Positions 1 to 11,770 of a stretch of 64,000 bases of DNA are shown here, in pieces. The stretch covers positions 1 through 64,000 of the forward strand of contig NW_021940926.1 of NCBI RefSeq assembly GCF_004337985.1, in the 5' to 3' direction. The position numbers and the translations under genes are program-made. The number at the start of each line of letters is the position of its first letter. Position 1 is the first letter of the stretch. The notes below the pieces were generated by a model, which saw nothing but the letters and a program-made list of their open reading frames with translations, did no database searches and had not been told where the DNA came from. Origin of the DNA: Pyricularia pennisetigena. Its lineage: Eukaryota > Ascomycota > Sordariomycetes > Magnaporthales > Pyriculariaceae.

Positions 1-518
1 TTACGTTGTGGAGTAAATCTACACTGCAACGGCTCCTGCATGCCACGCGAAAATTGGGCCTGTAACCTGCTGGAAAATCCTGGTAGGGTTGTACAGTCTT
101 GTCCACTACATACAGATTGGATCAAGTATCGAGAAGAGGTATTGCACAAAAAAGTTGGCTTTCGACACCGGTCTATCGGATGTAGATCGGGTTGGACGGT
201 TGGTCCGTATATCTCAGCAATGCAAAAAAATGACACTGGACTATGGAGTCCACTGAGGTAGGAAACCAGGAGAAGAGTTTGTGCAGACGGAAACGAGTGC
301 CAGGAGTTGATGCTATGGCATGATAGGGGAACCGCACCATACCAACGGCTCTCTCCAGGTCGCCAGGGATTGATCGACAGATATATAATTCACATCCTCG
401 CACACTTCTACCAGTAGCCAGCTGCTGGTCGATACGAATCCTCAAAAAGTACCACACCTCAAAGCCGATCTTAAACTGATCAGAATTTGCCAAACCAACG
501 CTGAACCAGACTCAAGCC
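1..518. other. Upstream region, no gene recognised
   Basis: Short reading frames on both strands have no recognisable domain, signal peptide or splice structure. The segment most likely holds the promoter and 5' leader of the receptor gene starting at 519. Confidence 0.4.
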
Positions 519-1840
519 ATGGCCGGCAACCATTCGACTGCCTTCCCTAAAGTAGACGGAATTACCGTTTTCGTCCTACCACCCGAAGGCTATAAGGTCG
601 ATTTTGAGCACCCCGCGAAACAGAGCGCGATGGAACACTTCCTCGTTTTTGGGATCGTTGGGTCTCTGGCCCTCATGGCGCTCTGCCAGCGACTCTATAC
701 CAAGATTTTCTTGGTCAAGGCTTTTCAGGTTGAGGATTGGTTTATGTGCATTGCTTGGGTACGCAACCTTTTTTGTCTTTGACAGCCAATATTACCGTTA
801 AGCTACTCTTTTAGTTAACATCTGACTCATTCGCGAATAGCTCTGTTCCGTGGTAATGCAGTCGTCGCAGATACACTCCATCGTCAGCGGCGGCTTGTGC
901 CATCACACATGGGAAATGCCGATCGATGTGTTCCAATATAGCTTGATTGTAGGCTTTTTGTCGTGCAGCCTCGAAGCCTTCGGCCTACTAATAGTCTGCA
1001 ATAAAACACAGGTCTCATATGTCGCTGCAACAGCATTTATCCTTTGCAACGGCTTTGCGAAAATATCGATACTGCTATTCTATCTCAGAATCGCGCCGAC
1101 ACTTTGGTTTCACCGTGCCATCTGGACTATCATTTCCGCAGTCGCCTGTTATACCATCATTATCGCGGGCATGCTCCTTTTCGGCTGCAACCCCATCCGG
1201 TCCTTTTGGGTACCAGAATTGCTGGGTACAGGCCAGTGTCTCGACGCAGCCGTCCTCTACATGGCCATCGCAGCCTCCAATATCGCTTCTGACTGCATCC
1301 TTTTCATTTTGCCGATCCCGATCATTCTGCCTCTCAAGATGCGTTGGGCCCAGAAGCTCGGCGCTTTGTTTATTTTGGGCATTGCTAGTTTGACCGTCGT
1401 CACTTCGGTCATCCGGCTGCAGCTGCTGCCTACGCTGCTAACCTCAATCGACATTTCCTGGGATGCAGGACCTGCTAACGTTTGGTCGTAAGTTTTGTCT
1501 ACCTGCTGTCTAAAAACCCAATCTGACACATGATCCTAGCATTCTCGAAGCCAACCTTTTCATCATTTGCGGCTCCATGCCCACATTGAACAGGTTTGCC
1601 AAACACTTTTTGCCCGCTTTTATGGGAGGCTCGTCCAATGGCACAGGTCAGGCTGGAGTCGAAATTGGGCTCGGGTCAATAGGCCATCAAAGGAGGAATA
1701 GTCGTACGGATTCCTCTGCGCACCTGACAGGCAGTCCAAGATTGACCGATGGGGCTCCGTGGTGGAAAGAAGCCAGGAGGTCAGCAGATGAGGAGGCTTG
1801 TGTCAATTCAAGTGAAAGGACCGGCAGTCGAAGTCTGTAG
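519..1840 (+). CDS. PTH11-like fungal rhodopsin-domain integral membrane protein
   Basis: Three exons give a protein of about 395 aa: 519-758, 841-1487 and 1540-1840. Introns 759-840 and 1488-1539 have GTACGC and GTAAGT donors; the second has a CTGAC branch site and CCTAG acceptor. Phases match (0, then TC|C). The protein has repeated hydrophobic stretches of transmembrane length, and near its end the segment ILEANLFIICGSMPTLNRF, typical of the last helix region of the fungal 'rhodopsin domain' family (PTH11-related, G-protein-coupled-receptor-like). A hydrophilic Ser/Gly/Arg-rich cytoplasmic tail follows. The family sits in the plasma membrane, and members are proposed surface or host sensors; the ligand here is unknown. 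The start ATG at 519 lies just before the first hydrophobic block. The gene appears intact. Confidence 0.85.
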
Positions 1841-1950
1841 GCATCGAGAAATTGTTAGCTAGAAGGCCAGCGCTCAAGCACGGTCAAGTCTACCTCATAA
1901 ATCCGTATGCTTCGGTACAATTACGCTCTTGGACCCAGCAAAACTTTGCG

Positions 1951-2260
1951 ATGGCGAAGGAACTGAACCCCTTTCGGAGAGAAGTTGAGAAACTCTACAA
2001 GAAAAAAACCCTTAATCAAGTTGTTGAGCATATGAAAACATACTATGGTATCACCGCAAAGTTGGTCCCAACTATATCCGTTCGATCCTCTCTTCCTCGA
2101 CTAATTGCTAACCAAAACCCAAAGGCCGAGCTCCTTTCGACGCATGTTTAAAACCTGGGGTTTGAGCAAGAATAGACGAGGGACGGATTGGGAATGGGTC
2201 GACTACAAATTTCGGGAAAGAGAGAAGCTTGGCCGGAGCAGCGTCCTATTCAATCTGTAG
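1951..2260 (+). CDS. Clr5-domain protein, short (3' end uncertain)
   Basis: Exon 1 (1951-2060) and exon 2 (2125-2260) flank a 64-bp intron with a GCTAACC branch site and AAAG acceptor. Splicing (phase 2) joins the start MAKELNPFRREVEKLYKKK to SSFRRMFKTWGLSKN. This order of a helical LY-K-TL-V--M segment followed by R-F--WG--KN is the Clr5 domain, usually N-terminal in fungal proteins of unknown role and named after fission yeast Clr5 (heterochromatin silencing). As drawn the product is only about 81 aa, while family members are commonly several hundred. Open frames at 2299-2697 and 2579-2863 may be later exons or decayed sequence, but I could not join them. The domain is fairly sure; completeness is not. 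Confidence 0.65.
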
Positions 2261-3353
2261 AATATGGGGGATAAATCAATGAAAGACTACAGAACCCTGT
2301 GTCACGCGCGCCAAACGCGTCTACACAGTCGATTATGAAAACCAACAATAACACAAGTTCGGCATATGGTATAGGCAGCCCTTCCGCACCCCAGACCACT
2401 CCGATCTGCTGCCTCGAATACATTACTGCTCTGTTACTAAACGGGAAGAACCAAGGCGATGGGATGAGGCTGAAGCAAGCTGGTGGTCATTTTAGCGAAA
2501 AATCCTTACAGCAGCTGTCTGGAGACTTCAAAGCTATCAGCCTTCACCAAACTGGCCTCCAGAACATAGCGTCTCTCCATGAAAATAGGGTTGCTACAGC
2601 TGCGCAAAAGTCTTCGTTCGACAATCGCCATGGGCCTGGCTTTAAGCTCGCCAAACAGCCCGTCCCGGCTGCTACGGCTGGCCAGGCTGACGTTTGAGGA
2701 GCGCCAAAAATACCGGAACTGCCTCGATCAGGTCGATGCTTTGGCTGCATCCTTGATGGGAAGAAACAGAATCGGTCCATCTTTGGATTCGATGGAACCA
2801 TGCCGCATTCCACAACGCGAGCTGCTGCAAACCGTCGGAACCAGGCCCTATATTTATGGTTAGTATTAATACCTGCATGACGGAACACCAGCCGGTCGCA
2901 TAGGGAGTGATTCACAGAAAGATTCTTAGGATCGTCCATTTAGCTGATCAGTTCAGTGATTTTAGTTAGCAGAGGCATCAATCTATATGCATCACAATCG
3001 CTAAATCCACCATTTTGCCTACAGTTGTGAATCGCAATGCTGCAATCTACCCACCACAAACACCACTACCCTATGAAGACGCGCTTGAAGCAAATTCGTA
3101 AATTTCGCTTGATGCAGTCGAAGGTTCAGAAGGGGCCCATATTCAATTGCGGGTAGATGGAAGCTAGATTTCGGTCATGGCAGCCGTTGCAACCACAGCT
3201 TTGCAACATTATGCCGCCCCCTGGGTTGCAGGTTTGAGCAACGGCCCGTACATTTTCATACCCATGCTGCCTCCGATGCCTCTTCACTTGAAGATAAATC
3301 CACACTGTCGAAGATCTCGAGAATCCCCTTAAGCTCAAGCAGGGCATCTGCAA
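2261..3353. other. Possible 3' exons of the Clr5 gene, otherwise unassigned
   Basis: Open frames at 2299-2697 and 2579-2863 (plus strand, different phases) have protein-like composition and could be remaining exons or a frameshifted remnant of the Clr5 gene. No domain is recognised. Nothing was identified from 2864 to 3353. Confidence 0.3.
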
Positions 3354-5069
3354 TCTGTGGCCCTTCTTCTTGAGTGCATCCCGTACCCCAACGGGCACAA
3401 TTACGTGGTGATACTGGCTCACGTTGATGGTGCGAACGTGCAATTATTGTCCGCTGGGCGGAATTTCCTTCTTTCTGATACAAATGCACAGCCTTTCCCA
3501 GAAACAACACATCAACGGGCCTCTCGACAGGACTTGCAGCCTTTCTGGTCGGACTTGGAGTAGATAGCGTCCTCTTATCGACAGCGTCGCTTTACCGCTT
3601 GTTCTGGACGGCGAAACTGGCGGTGTGGTAAGTTCTTGAAGCGAGATAGAGGCATGATCGGGAGGTCGAGCTGGACAGCGCATTTGGTAAGAGTTTGCGG
3701 TCCGATTCGAGCCATGCTATGATCTTACAAACATGGTTGTGACAGCTGATGAAATTTGGCATAATGAGATTAGAGCGTAGTAGATGAGGTGCCTTCAACC
3801 ACGTGGCTTTGACCAACAAAATCCCCTGTTACAATTATGCTGTAATGCTGCAGCCGGTAAAGTTGAAAACGTAACCCCCATCCTTACGTACAAAAGTTCG
3901 GTAAAATTGGTCATGCACGATGATTTACCACTAGATAAATTGAAGATAATGGTCTAGGAGATATTTTCATTGCAGTCCGTCTTGAGTCGTAATGGATTTG
4001 TTGGCTTCTGATTTCCGTTTGTTGTGCTTTCCCCAAATTGAAGCTAGTCCAACCTAGTTTGTTGAGTAGTTCCAATAATTACCCGAATGAGGGTTTTGGT
4101 TGCAATGGTCATTATGTTCCAGGAGTTATATTTTAGGATTGGATTTCCCAGGTTTTATCCTTGGAAACCTCAAATGCCATAGATTTGCATTTAGCCTTTC
4201 AGAAAGGTCATTTAGAGTTAGCCAGCTTGCTTACGGCAAACGGGTGCAGGCGAAGGTTGCGTCCGTCCGTCCAGCTCAGGTTGAACAATTGCACCCTCAT
4301 GAGATCTAGGCCCATACTGAACATTGGGCGCGGGCAGGAGTTTGGTGAACTTTTCTGTTCGCAAAGTATTTTACTGGTTGGCGGTCTCGGCTAGTTTGCA
4401 CCCACTTAACGGCCAGGTTTCGCCGATTGGTGACCGATTGTGGGCTGTCCAGGTGGCATCGGGTACTGTTGGTTAAGAAAACCGATCATAAAGGCATTCA
4501 GCAGGGGCTACGAGGTTTTCCATGTGATCCCACTGCCCGATACAACGCAGACTTTCCCCTCAATAGGAGGCTTGCCGTTGGAAATGGATGGCTGGGATTG
4601 TTGCAAAAAGATAATGGAGCCAAAGCATTATGCGTTGTGCCTAGACCGCTTGCGAATCTGAGCAGAAGCCCTCAATTTCCTATTCTGGTCGTGTATGGAA
4701 AATTCCCGTACCACGGGAATCTTTATCTGTGAGGACAGAAATATGCTCCAGAGCTACTATTCTGATTAAAGCCCGTGCTCAGCGGCATATTGAGTTGGCA
4801 GGTTGAAATCTAATCTGATGTTTTAAAAGGTTGCTACGGGACGCAAATTGGCTACCGTTGCATCCATGATCCCAACAATGTGGTTTTTGGCGGCTTCCCA
4901 CCACTCGGACGTTGTGTGATGTGTCTTTCTGTTCTACATGTTGAGTTACTGACACTCCGGGACCTGTGTTTATAAAATCAGGTACCTGTTGCTGATACAC
5001 CTGGTCCTGTGGTTGGATATAACTGCGTGCATGTTAGCCTGTTGCCTTGCAAGAGATTACTCAACAAGT
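3354..5069 (+). repeat. Direct duplication, left copy (ends at gap 5070)
   Basis: These 1716 bases recur at 5071-6787 with only scattered single-base differences and one 1-nt indel near 3685 (TTGGTAAGAG versus TTGGTACAGAG). The left copy runs exactly to the N at 5070 and the right copy begins exactly after it. That geometry is expected of two contigs whose overlapping ends were not merged. A true tandem duplication is possible but less likely. Confidence 0.9.
4587..4932 (+). repeat. Dispersed repeat A, copy 1
   Basis: The segment from GGCTGGGATTGTTGC to GTGTCTTTCTGTT recurs at 6305-6650 (inside the duplication) and, with many transition differences, at 45568-45913. It codes for nothing I recognise. 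Confidence 0.75.
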
Positions 5070-5070
5070 N
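5070..5070. other. Single-N assembly join
   Basis: One N separates two copies of the same 1.7-kb sequence, so it marks a contig junction rather than one unread base. Confidence 0.85.
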
Positions 5071-5291
5071 TCTGTGGCCCTTCTTCTTGAGTGCATCCCG
5101 CGCCCCAACGGGCACAATTACATGGTGATACTGGCTCACGTTGATGGTGCGAACGTGCAATTATTGTCCGCTGGGCGGAATTTCCTTCTTTCTGATACAA
5201 ATGCACAGCCTTTCCCAGAAACAACACATCAACGGGCCTCTCGGCAGGACTTGCAGCCTTTCTGGTCGGACTTGGAGTAGATAGCGTCCTC

Positions 5292-5537
5292 TTATCGACA
5301 GCGTCGCTTTACCGCTTGTTCTGGACGGCGAAACTGGCGGTGTGGTAAGTTCTTGAAGCGAGATAGAGGCATGATCGGGAGGTCGAGCTGGACAGCGCAT
5401 TTGGTACAGAGTTTGCGGTCCGATTCGAGCCATGCTATGATCTTACAAACATGGTTGTGACAGCTGATGAAATTTGGCATAACGAGATTAGAGCGTAGTA
5501 GATGAGGTGCCTTCAACCACGTGGCTTTGACCAACAA
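5292..5537 (-). CDS. Hypothetical Cys/His-containing fragment, open only in the right copy
   Basis: About 81 codons are open on the minus strand. An internal Met precedes a segment with C-H-N-H-V-C, then C-T-K-C, then a basic tail (RFKNLPHRQFRRPEQ). The spaced Cys and His suggest metal binding, but I recognise no family. In the left copy (3592-3819) a missing base near 3685 breaks the frame just after LESDRKL. A basic exon ending in a stop implies this is one exon of a larger or degraded gene. Function unknown. Confidence 0.35.
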   Translation of the reverse strand: MLVKATWLKAPHLLRSNLVMPNFISCHNHVCKIIAWLESDRKLCTKCAVQLDLPIMPLSRFKNLPHRQFRRPEQAVKRRCR

Positions 5538-5878
5538 AATCCCCTGTTACAATTATGCTGTAATGCTGCAGCCGGTAAAGTTGAAAACGTAACCCCCATC
5601 CTTACGTACAAAAGTTCGGTAAAATTGGTCATGCACGATGATTTACCACTAGATAAATTGAAGATAATGGTCTAGGAGATATTTTCATTGCAGTCCGTCT
5701 TGAGTCGTAATGGATTTGTTGGCTTCTGATTTCCGTTTGTTGTGCTTTCCCCAAATTGAAGCTAGTCCAACCTAGTTTGTTGAGTAGTTCCAATAATTAC
5801 CCGAATGATGGTTTTGGTTGCAATGGTCATTATGTTCCAGGAGTTATATTTTAGGATTGGATTTCCCAGGTTTTATCC

Positions 5879-5965
5879 TTGGAAACCTCAAATGCCATAG
5901 ATTTGCATTTAGCCTTTCAGAAAGGTCATTTAGAGTTAGCCAGCTTGCTTACGGCAAACGGGTGC
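5879..5965 (+). pseudogene. Possible ankyrin-repeat remnant
   Basis: The frame from 5879 (and its twin at 4161) contains AIDLHLAFQKGHLELASLL followed by TANG. This matches the ankyrin consensus (T-LH-A---GH-E-A-LLL--G) over a single repeat. Flanking translation shows no further repeats, so this would be a relic of one repeat. Weak evidence. Confidence 0.25.
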
Positions 5966-6794
5966 AGGCGAAGGTTGCGTCCGTCCGTCCAGCTCAGGTT
6001 GAACAATTGCACCCTCATGAGATCTAGGCCCATACTGAACATTGGGCGCGGGCAGGAGTTTGGTGAACTTTTCTGTTCGCAAAGTATTTTACTGGTTGGC
6101 AGTCTCGGCTAGTTTGCACCCACTTAACGGCCAGGTTTCGCCGATTGGTGACCGATTGTGGGCTGTCCAGGTGGCATCGGGTACTGTTGGTTAAGAAAAC
6201 CGATCATAAAGGCATTCAGCAGGGGCTACGAGGTTTTCCATGTGATCCCACTGCCCGATACAACGCAGACTTTCCCCTCAATAGGAGGCTTGCCGTTGGA
6301 AATGGATGGCTGGGATTGTTGCAAAAAGATAATGGAGCCAAAGCATTATGCGTTGTGCCTAGACCGCTTGCGAATCTGAGCAGAAGCCCTCAATTTCCTA
6401 TTCTGGTCGTGTATGGAAAATTCCCGTACCACGGGAATCTTTATCTGTGAGGACAGAAATATGCTCCAGAGCTACTATTCTGATTAAAGCCCGTGCTCAG
6501 CGGCATATTGAGTTGGCAGGTTGAAATCTAATCTGATGTTTTAAAAGGTTGCTACGGGACGCAAATTGGCTACCGTTGCATCCATGATCCCAACAATGTG
6601 GTTTTTGGCGGCTTCCCACCACTCGGACGTTGTGTGATGTGTCTTTCTGTTCTACATGTTGAGTTACTGACACTCCGGGACCTGTGTTTATAAAATCAGG
6701 TACCTGTTGCTGATACACCTGGTCCTGTGGTTGGATATAACTGCGTGCATGTTAGCCTGTTGCCTTGCAAGAGATTACTCAACAAGTAATTAGC

Positions 6795-8236
6795 TCACTT
6801 ATGATTTGAATGTAGTCCCAATGTTTTTGTCCCGTATGGGGTCCAAAAGGTTTTCTGGTTTTGCGGGTCAAATGACATAATTGGGTATATGTAGGATTGC
6901 AGGGTGTTGCTGTGAAAGGCATCTGTTGCTCGATGAGTAAGTATGGTTGGTTTAGACTTGTAGGTTGTACGGGGAAGGAGCAGATGACGCAGCGTCTGCA
7001 ATAGATAGGGGAGATTGTCCGCAAAACAAGCCGCCGGAAACCAGGTGGTAACGTCAGCGTTAGAAGATAAACCAGTGCGACTGTCAAAGAGCTTAGGTAT
7101 ATCTTGGGAGCCACTAGGTTTTGCCATTTGCAACCTCTCTTGCATTCCAATTGGATGCGGTATCTCTGCTTGGTGTCCCCATGCACGGGAACTCGCTGGC
7201 GAAGTAGTTGCGGAGCCCACCTTGTCGATTTCCGACGCTGATTGAGACCTTGGCTTCCCCCTATGTTTGGACACAGGCCGGGCTTTTGCTGTGAAGTTGC
7301 AGGCCTTTTTCAACCGGATACAATTGTTGCAACGACGTTCAGAGTCATTAGACAAGATGGTGCACCTGATTCTTCGCTGCCTGCAGTGCTCTGCGAGTGA
7401 GAGAGTAAGGGTTTTTAGTCAGTCTTAAACATACGCGAATCTCCTTGGTCATTCCAAAGTTCTATTGCTGGCCGACTGACATAACGACTTACCACAAGCA
7501 ACAGAACTTCGGCGGTAGCCTAGCTTATATTTTTTATATCCGTTTTGCAGAACCGCTGTCTTATCCAGCCTAGAATTGGTGACAACGTCTGAATCGCGGT
7601 GATTTCCTGGCAAGTAGCTATGGTCGGGCTCGATGTCGCATATTTTCCCAGCGCCGTTTTGTGCTTGATGTGCGAGCTGCTTGCAAACGGGTTGTGTAAC
7701 GTGAATTTGGGATATCTGTTGCGTCACTTGGGTTGTTGACTCCAGGTGCGGCACCGTTGTCTCTGCTTCGATTTGCGAGGCTGCTATGGCAATGTGAAGT
7801 GCGTCCGTCGCTGCCTCGGCGTGGTAAATGTGATTATCCTGTGGTACGAAGCTTCTGTTGGGTCCAGCCTGGAAACTGCCAGTGCTGCTTTGGATCACCG
7901 AGTGCAAAACTGGCGATGGATCTACCTCACACGCCTTGGGGCCGTGGTGACCGCTCTCAGCGTACTTCAGATTACGCCAATCCGGGTCGCTTGTCTTCTG
8001 CTCTTTGGTCGTACCTATTATCATAATCAGCTACATAGGTAAAGCGTCGTGCTTGGGTTAAACGGAGGGATATGTACGACGAGCCTTCCTCTGGGCAAGG
8101 CGATTCTGAATGCGCTTCCTTTTTCTGGATCCGTGACTTGAGTCCAGTTATCTGAAACGTCTTTCGACTTACTCGAGGAGCAGTATTTTTCCAAGTCCTG
8201 TGACGATGATGACTGCATTGTTAAATGGCTTCGCAT
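6795..8236 (-). CDS. Transcription factor with bZIP basic region plus Zn2Cys6 cluster (frameshifted as read)
   Basis: Three minus-strand exons: 8236-8078, 8014-7493 and 7390-6795. Intron 8077-8015 (GTACAT, CTGAT branch) and intron 7492-7391 (GTAAGT, CTGAC branch) both keep phase 1. Exon 1 encodes NWTQVTDPEK followed, after a 1-base shift in the T-run 8120-8124, by RKRIQNRLAQRKARR, a classic fungal bZIP basic region. No leucine heptads follow. The last two exons join into C-EH-C-RQRRIR-C, ten residues, C-NN-C-IRLKKA-C, a full Zn2Cys6 cluster at about residue 230. With the shift corrected the product is about 425 aa. A nuclear DNA-binding regulator is expected; targets are unknown. The shift lies in a 5-base homopolymer and may be a sequencing error or a disabling mutation. 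Confidence 0.75.
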
Positions 8237-10290
8237 ATTTGCATCAAATGACAGGAATGCGGATCTGGATGGTTTTGGCCGGGTTTTATTTTCTATCCTT
8301 GTTGCAAGCTAATTAAAGTGAGATCTTTGTGCTGGGTATGATTTGGAATTGCTCGATAAATATAGATGGAAGGCCGTGGCTGTAGCCGTTCTGATGAGCC
8401 TGGGGCGGCTGCCACTCATTTATATATAAAAAGGGTGTTTTGAGTTTGTCAGCACCAAAGAGTGGCAACTCGACGTCAGGTTTACAAGCTCGGCTGGACT
8501 TCCACGTTGTCTAGCGGTACACAAGTTTGAGTGGATATAAAATCGCCAGATAAAAGCTTTGCTGAAGGATTCGGGGCAACCAATAAGATATTATGCAAAC
8601 CGCGGAAGTTTCCCGAATGTATCTGTCCCCCCAGAAAAAGTTGTAAGCCTTTGCAGTCAAAGGTGTACGGAAATTCCTGTTGATAGAACACAACTTTAGC
8701 ATAATCAAGACCTTAGTCCCTCATTGTAACTTTCTGCCCTGCTGTCAACAGATCCTCGATGAGATACCTATCACCTTCTGCACAATCACACCTCTCTTGG
8801 TTACACCGACCGTAAGTAATTCCATAATTACCTGGACCCAACCCAGCTTCAACACAAAGCCAGAACAAAGCACCGGGTTGTTCTTATATAGAAGGCTCCC
8901 CCAATTGTGCGTTGCCATCAGCATTACTACCACAGAGATCGTACCCATGAAGATATTTGTCCCGACAAGTGGAAAAAAACATATTGACAACAATGCCGTA
9001 CTAACGGATTCTCTCAACTAAAATCCGACCAAAGTTTACTCCGTTCGAATGCCCGATGCCAACGGGAAATTTCTCCCAATTTATGTTCTCCAGTCCCTGC
9101 ATGTGTATGCCTTGCCAAGTATGTGCCTATATTGCTCAATTTATCGGCTTTTTGGGTGGAGTTTATTTCTATCCGATTCGCAGTGTTTTGAGCTTTCAGT
9201 AAAGTCGTTACTTAATCAGAGAGCTTAATTACATGGGTGGAATTATGAAGTACTATCCAGCGAAAATGCATCACTAGCTGTTTCCAGCGCTCGCTCAGAT
9301 CTTTGGAATACGGTCAAATGACCAGATCCTCATTTCCTGCTTGGTATTCGGGGTCGTATGTATCTGGCGCTGGGTTGCATAGGTCGACTCGCGGATCGTT
9401 AGCGAATTGCTGCTAGTCTTGATAGGATTGAGCAGCACATATATGACTTACATCCCATAGCAATTCATGGCGGCGAGTGGCTTTGGTTGACTAGATATAT
9501 GCAATCTAAAGGCAGCAATATGGTATTCAGAAACCTAACGGACTTGTGGCTTTTATGGTAGCACATTGTGGAATAAGATACCCTCCTACACTGTGGGGGT
9601 TGACCTACTTCTAGAATGGCGGGAAGATCCAAACTTCACGTCTTTTGGGCTAAGAAAAACTATAGCCGGCTGAGAATCAGGCTGATGCAGTTCAAGCAAG
9701 CTTGCTTCAAAAGTATAGCAGTCAAAAATTTGCCACCCAGAAGCTTGCTGAGTTTTGACTGTGGTACTTGGGGTACATTTTAAAAAAGAGTCCTGTCTCG
9801 CAATCATCCAAAGGTGGGGTGGTGTGTGATGGGAAGCAAGCACACCACAATAGGTATAATGTGGTACCCAAATCGTGACAATTGTGGGGCAAATTAGCTA
9901 GGGCTAGCAGTTTCTTGCGGATGAGACATTATCAGGCCTGCTTGTTCCTGCGCTGCAAAGCCTCGACCCCAGCACGACTTGCGACCGGGTGAACACCCCT
10001 GCTGGAAATGCCTACATGGCTGTCAATAAACACAGGCCGGGACTGCTTTCTAAGAGAACATGTATGTAGCACGAAAAATCAGAGGCGAAGTTGATTCTAA
10101 GGGGACGTTTCGTTACGGGCTCGTTCCTATTGGTCTTCACCTCTACGGAGTCTTTGGAAAGGATGATTACGGGGTAGCATCCCGAGTCTTACTGCACGGC
10201 TCTTAACCATCCTCCTGTGACCGCAGATGGACTCATTAGGAGGCCTCCGTGATTCATAGTGCCTGTTTCGAGGATGCCGACCGGAAAGAA
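8237..10290. other. No gene supported
   Basis: A hydrophobic minus-strand frame (9017-8745) follows a TTTTAG acceptor-like site and could be an exon of a membrane protein, but no partner exon was found. Other frames (e.g. 9586-9843 minus) lack domains. Probably intergenic DNA with relics. Confidence 0.35.
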
Positions 10291-10618
10291 CCAATGATAG
10301 AAGACACAAGGATTCGGGCTCGCTGCCGTAATCTCCTACTCCTAACAGGTTGCTGCCAACGAGGCATCTGATTCATTGTGTATGTGATCAAAAATAGAAC
10401 TGGTTGAAGTTATTGACCCTCAATTTCAAGCAGGGAGTTTCAAGCAAGAAGGACTGAAGAGTCGAGGATACAGAGCTTTCTGAGGGGTGTGTTTTTTGGC
10501 GGGCTTGTTCCTATTGGCCTTTCCCTCCATGGTACCTTCTGAATGGCTGACTTGGAGTAGCGTTCAGGTACTCAATTGGGATACATTTGTGTTGATCTGT
10601 ACCCTACAAGGTCATGCA
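10291..10618 (+). repeat. Dispersed repeat B, copy 1
   Basis: The segment from CCAATGATAGAAGACAC to CCTACAAGGTCATGCA recurs at 45919-46247 with few differences. It contains a short open frame (MCFLAGLFLLAFPSM) that differs at several residues between copies. No coding function can be claimed. Confidence 0.75.
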
Positions 10619-11770
10619 GCATCTCAGGGGTATCGTCGCTTGTCGATTAATCCAAGCCTGGGCAGATATGCAACGAAATTCTTTGGTAGCGCGCTGTACA
10701 AACTTTGAGCCTTATCCTTGCACAGCTGTGTTGGCGAACCATAGAAATTCATGGCAGCCACCAACGCCCCAACCCAGCCTGAGTGGTTTCGCGACCGGTC
10801 TTGGCTATCGCCTCACTGGACGTGTTCCCAAGGTGTTTGCCCTCGGCCTCCCCGAAATTACATTGCCGTTTCCGGTTTTTGTTCACGCAGAAAGTTCGAG
10901 CCAAGCACGAGATTTTTGCCGCCCGGTATCATTCCTGTCAAAAGGCTCGATGGAGGGAAAAGCCAATATGATCGATTTTCTGTTATTAGTGTTTCCCTGG
11001 TCCACACCCTTGCAAAAAAGCCACGATTTCGTCATTTAGGCCTCCCAAGAAAAGCTGAGGCCCGGTACAACTGTTCAACCCCTGCGTTGGCTGGAGCGGA
11101 GCCTCAGTTTGATACTGCATGCTGTGTCTACTGTTAGACTGCAGCTGTGGACACAGGAAGACCAAATGGCGAGCTGCATCCCTGAAGCTAACCGCGTAGC
11201 TAATAGCATGCCGGTATTATGCGAGAAAAGCATTCTTAAGTCTAAGTTTTGTAGAAATTACGATTGCGCTTCTGTGATTGTAGGAATCTAAAATTCTTCC
11301 CAGACTCTGCGTTAGGCCAGCACGTTTCGCCCAATTGAGCCTCCGACCTTTGTATGTTGATAAATGGAATTTTTGGTGTGAAGGTTGCAGGCCGAAGGCC
11401 ACGTCGACTATTTTTTTTCGGTTTTATGATTGCTTATTTTTTGGTACTTGATACTGTGATTGCGCGCTTTGCCGGCGTTCCGATGCTTCCAGTATTGGAA
11501 CCGGTCAAATGAGCTGAATCTATTTTTGCCGTCAAAAATATGGTCATTGTTGATTTGGTGAAGTTATTTTCAAAAAGAATTTCCTGAGTCGTGGGAGGGA
11601 TTTTGGGGTAGCATGTACTGGGTGGGGTCGAAATAAGGTCCTGATGAACTTGAACCGGACCCGTTCCTATTGGTAACCGACCCTAAACGGCCCGCTTCAG
11701 CGCCGGGAGGAGGTTCGTGTTTGATGAATTTTTTGAATACCGTCGCTGTTGAATCCCAATTACGGTGAGT
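10619..11770. other. No gene supported
   Basis: Overlapping open frames at 10614-11137 on the plus strand lack domains or splice logic. AT-rich stretches near 11400-11560 look like decayed sequence. Confidence 0.3.

Larger units (their letters stand above)
5071..6787 (+). repeat. Direct duplication, right copy (starts at gap 5070)
   Basis: Second copy of 3354-5069. It keeps the C missing from the left copy near 3685 and continues into unique DNA at 6788. It carries the open version of the cysteine-containing minus-strand ORF. Confidence 0.9.

Noticed and set aside
173..493. 106-codon minus-strand ORF before the receptor gene
   Set aside because: No domain or conserved feature, and it overlaps the likely promoter of the gene at 519.
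8745..9017. Hydrophobic minus-strand frame resembling a membrane-protein exon
   Set aside because: No ATG and no joining exon. An acceptor-like TTTTAG alone is insufficient.
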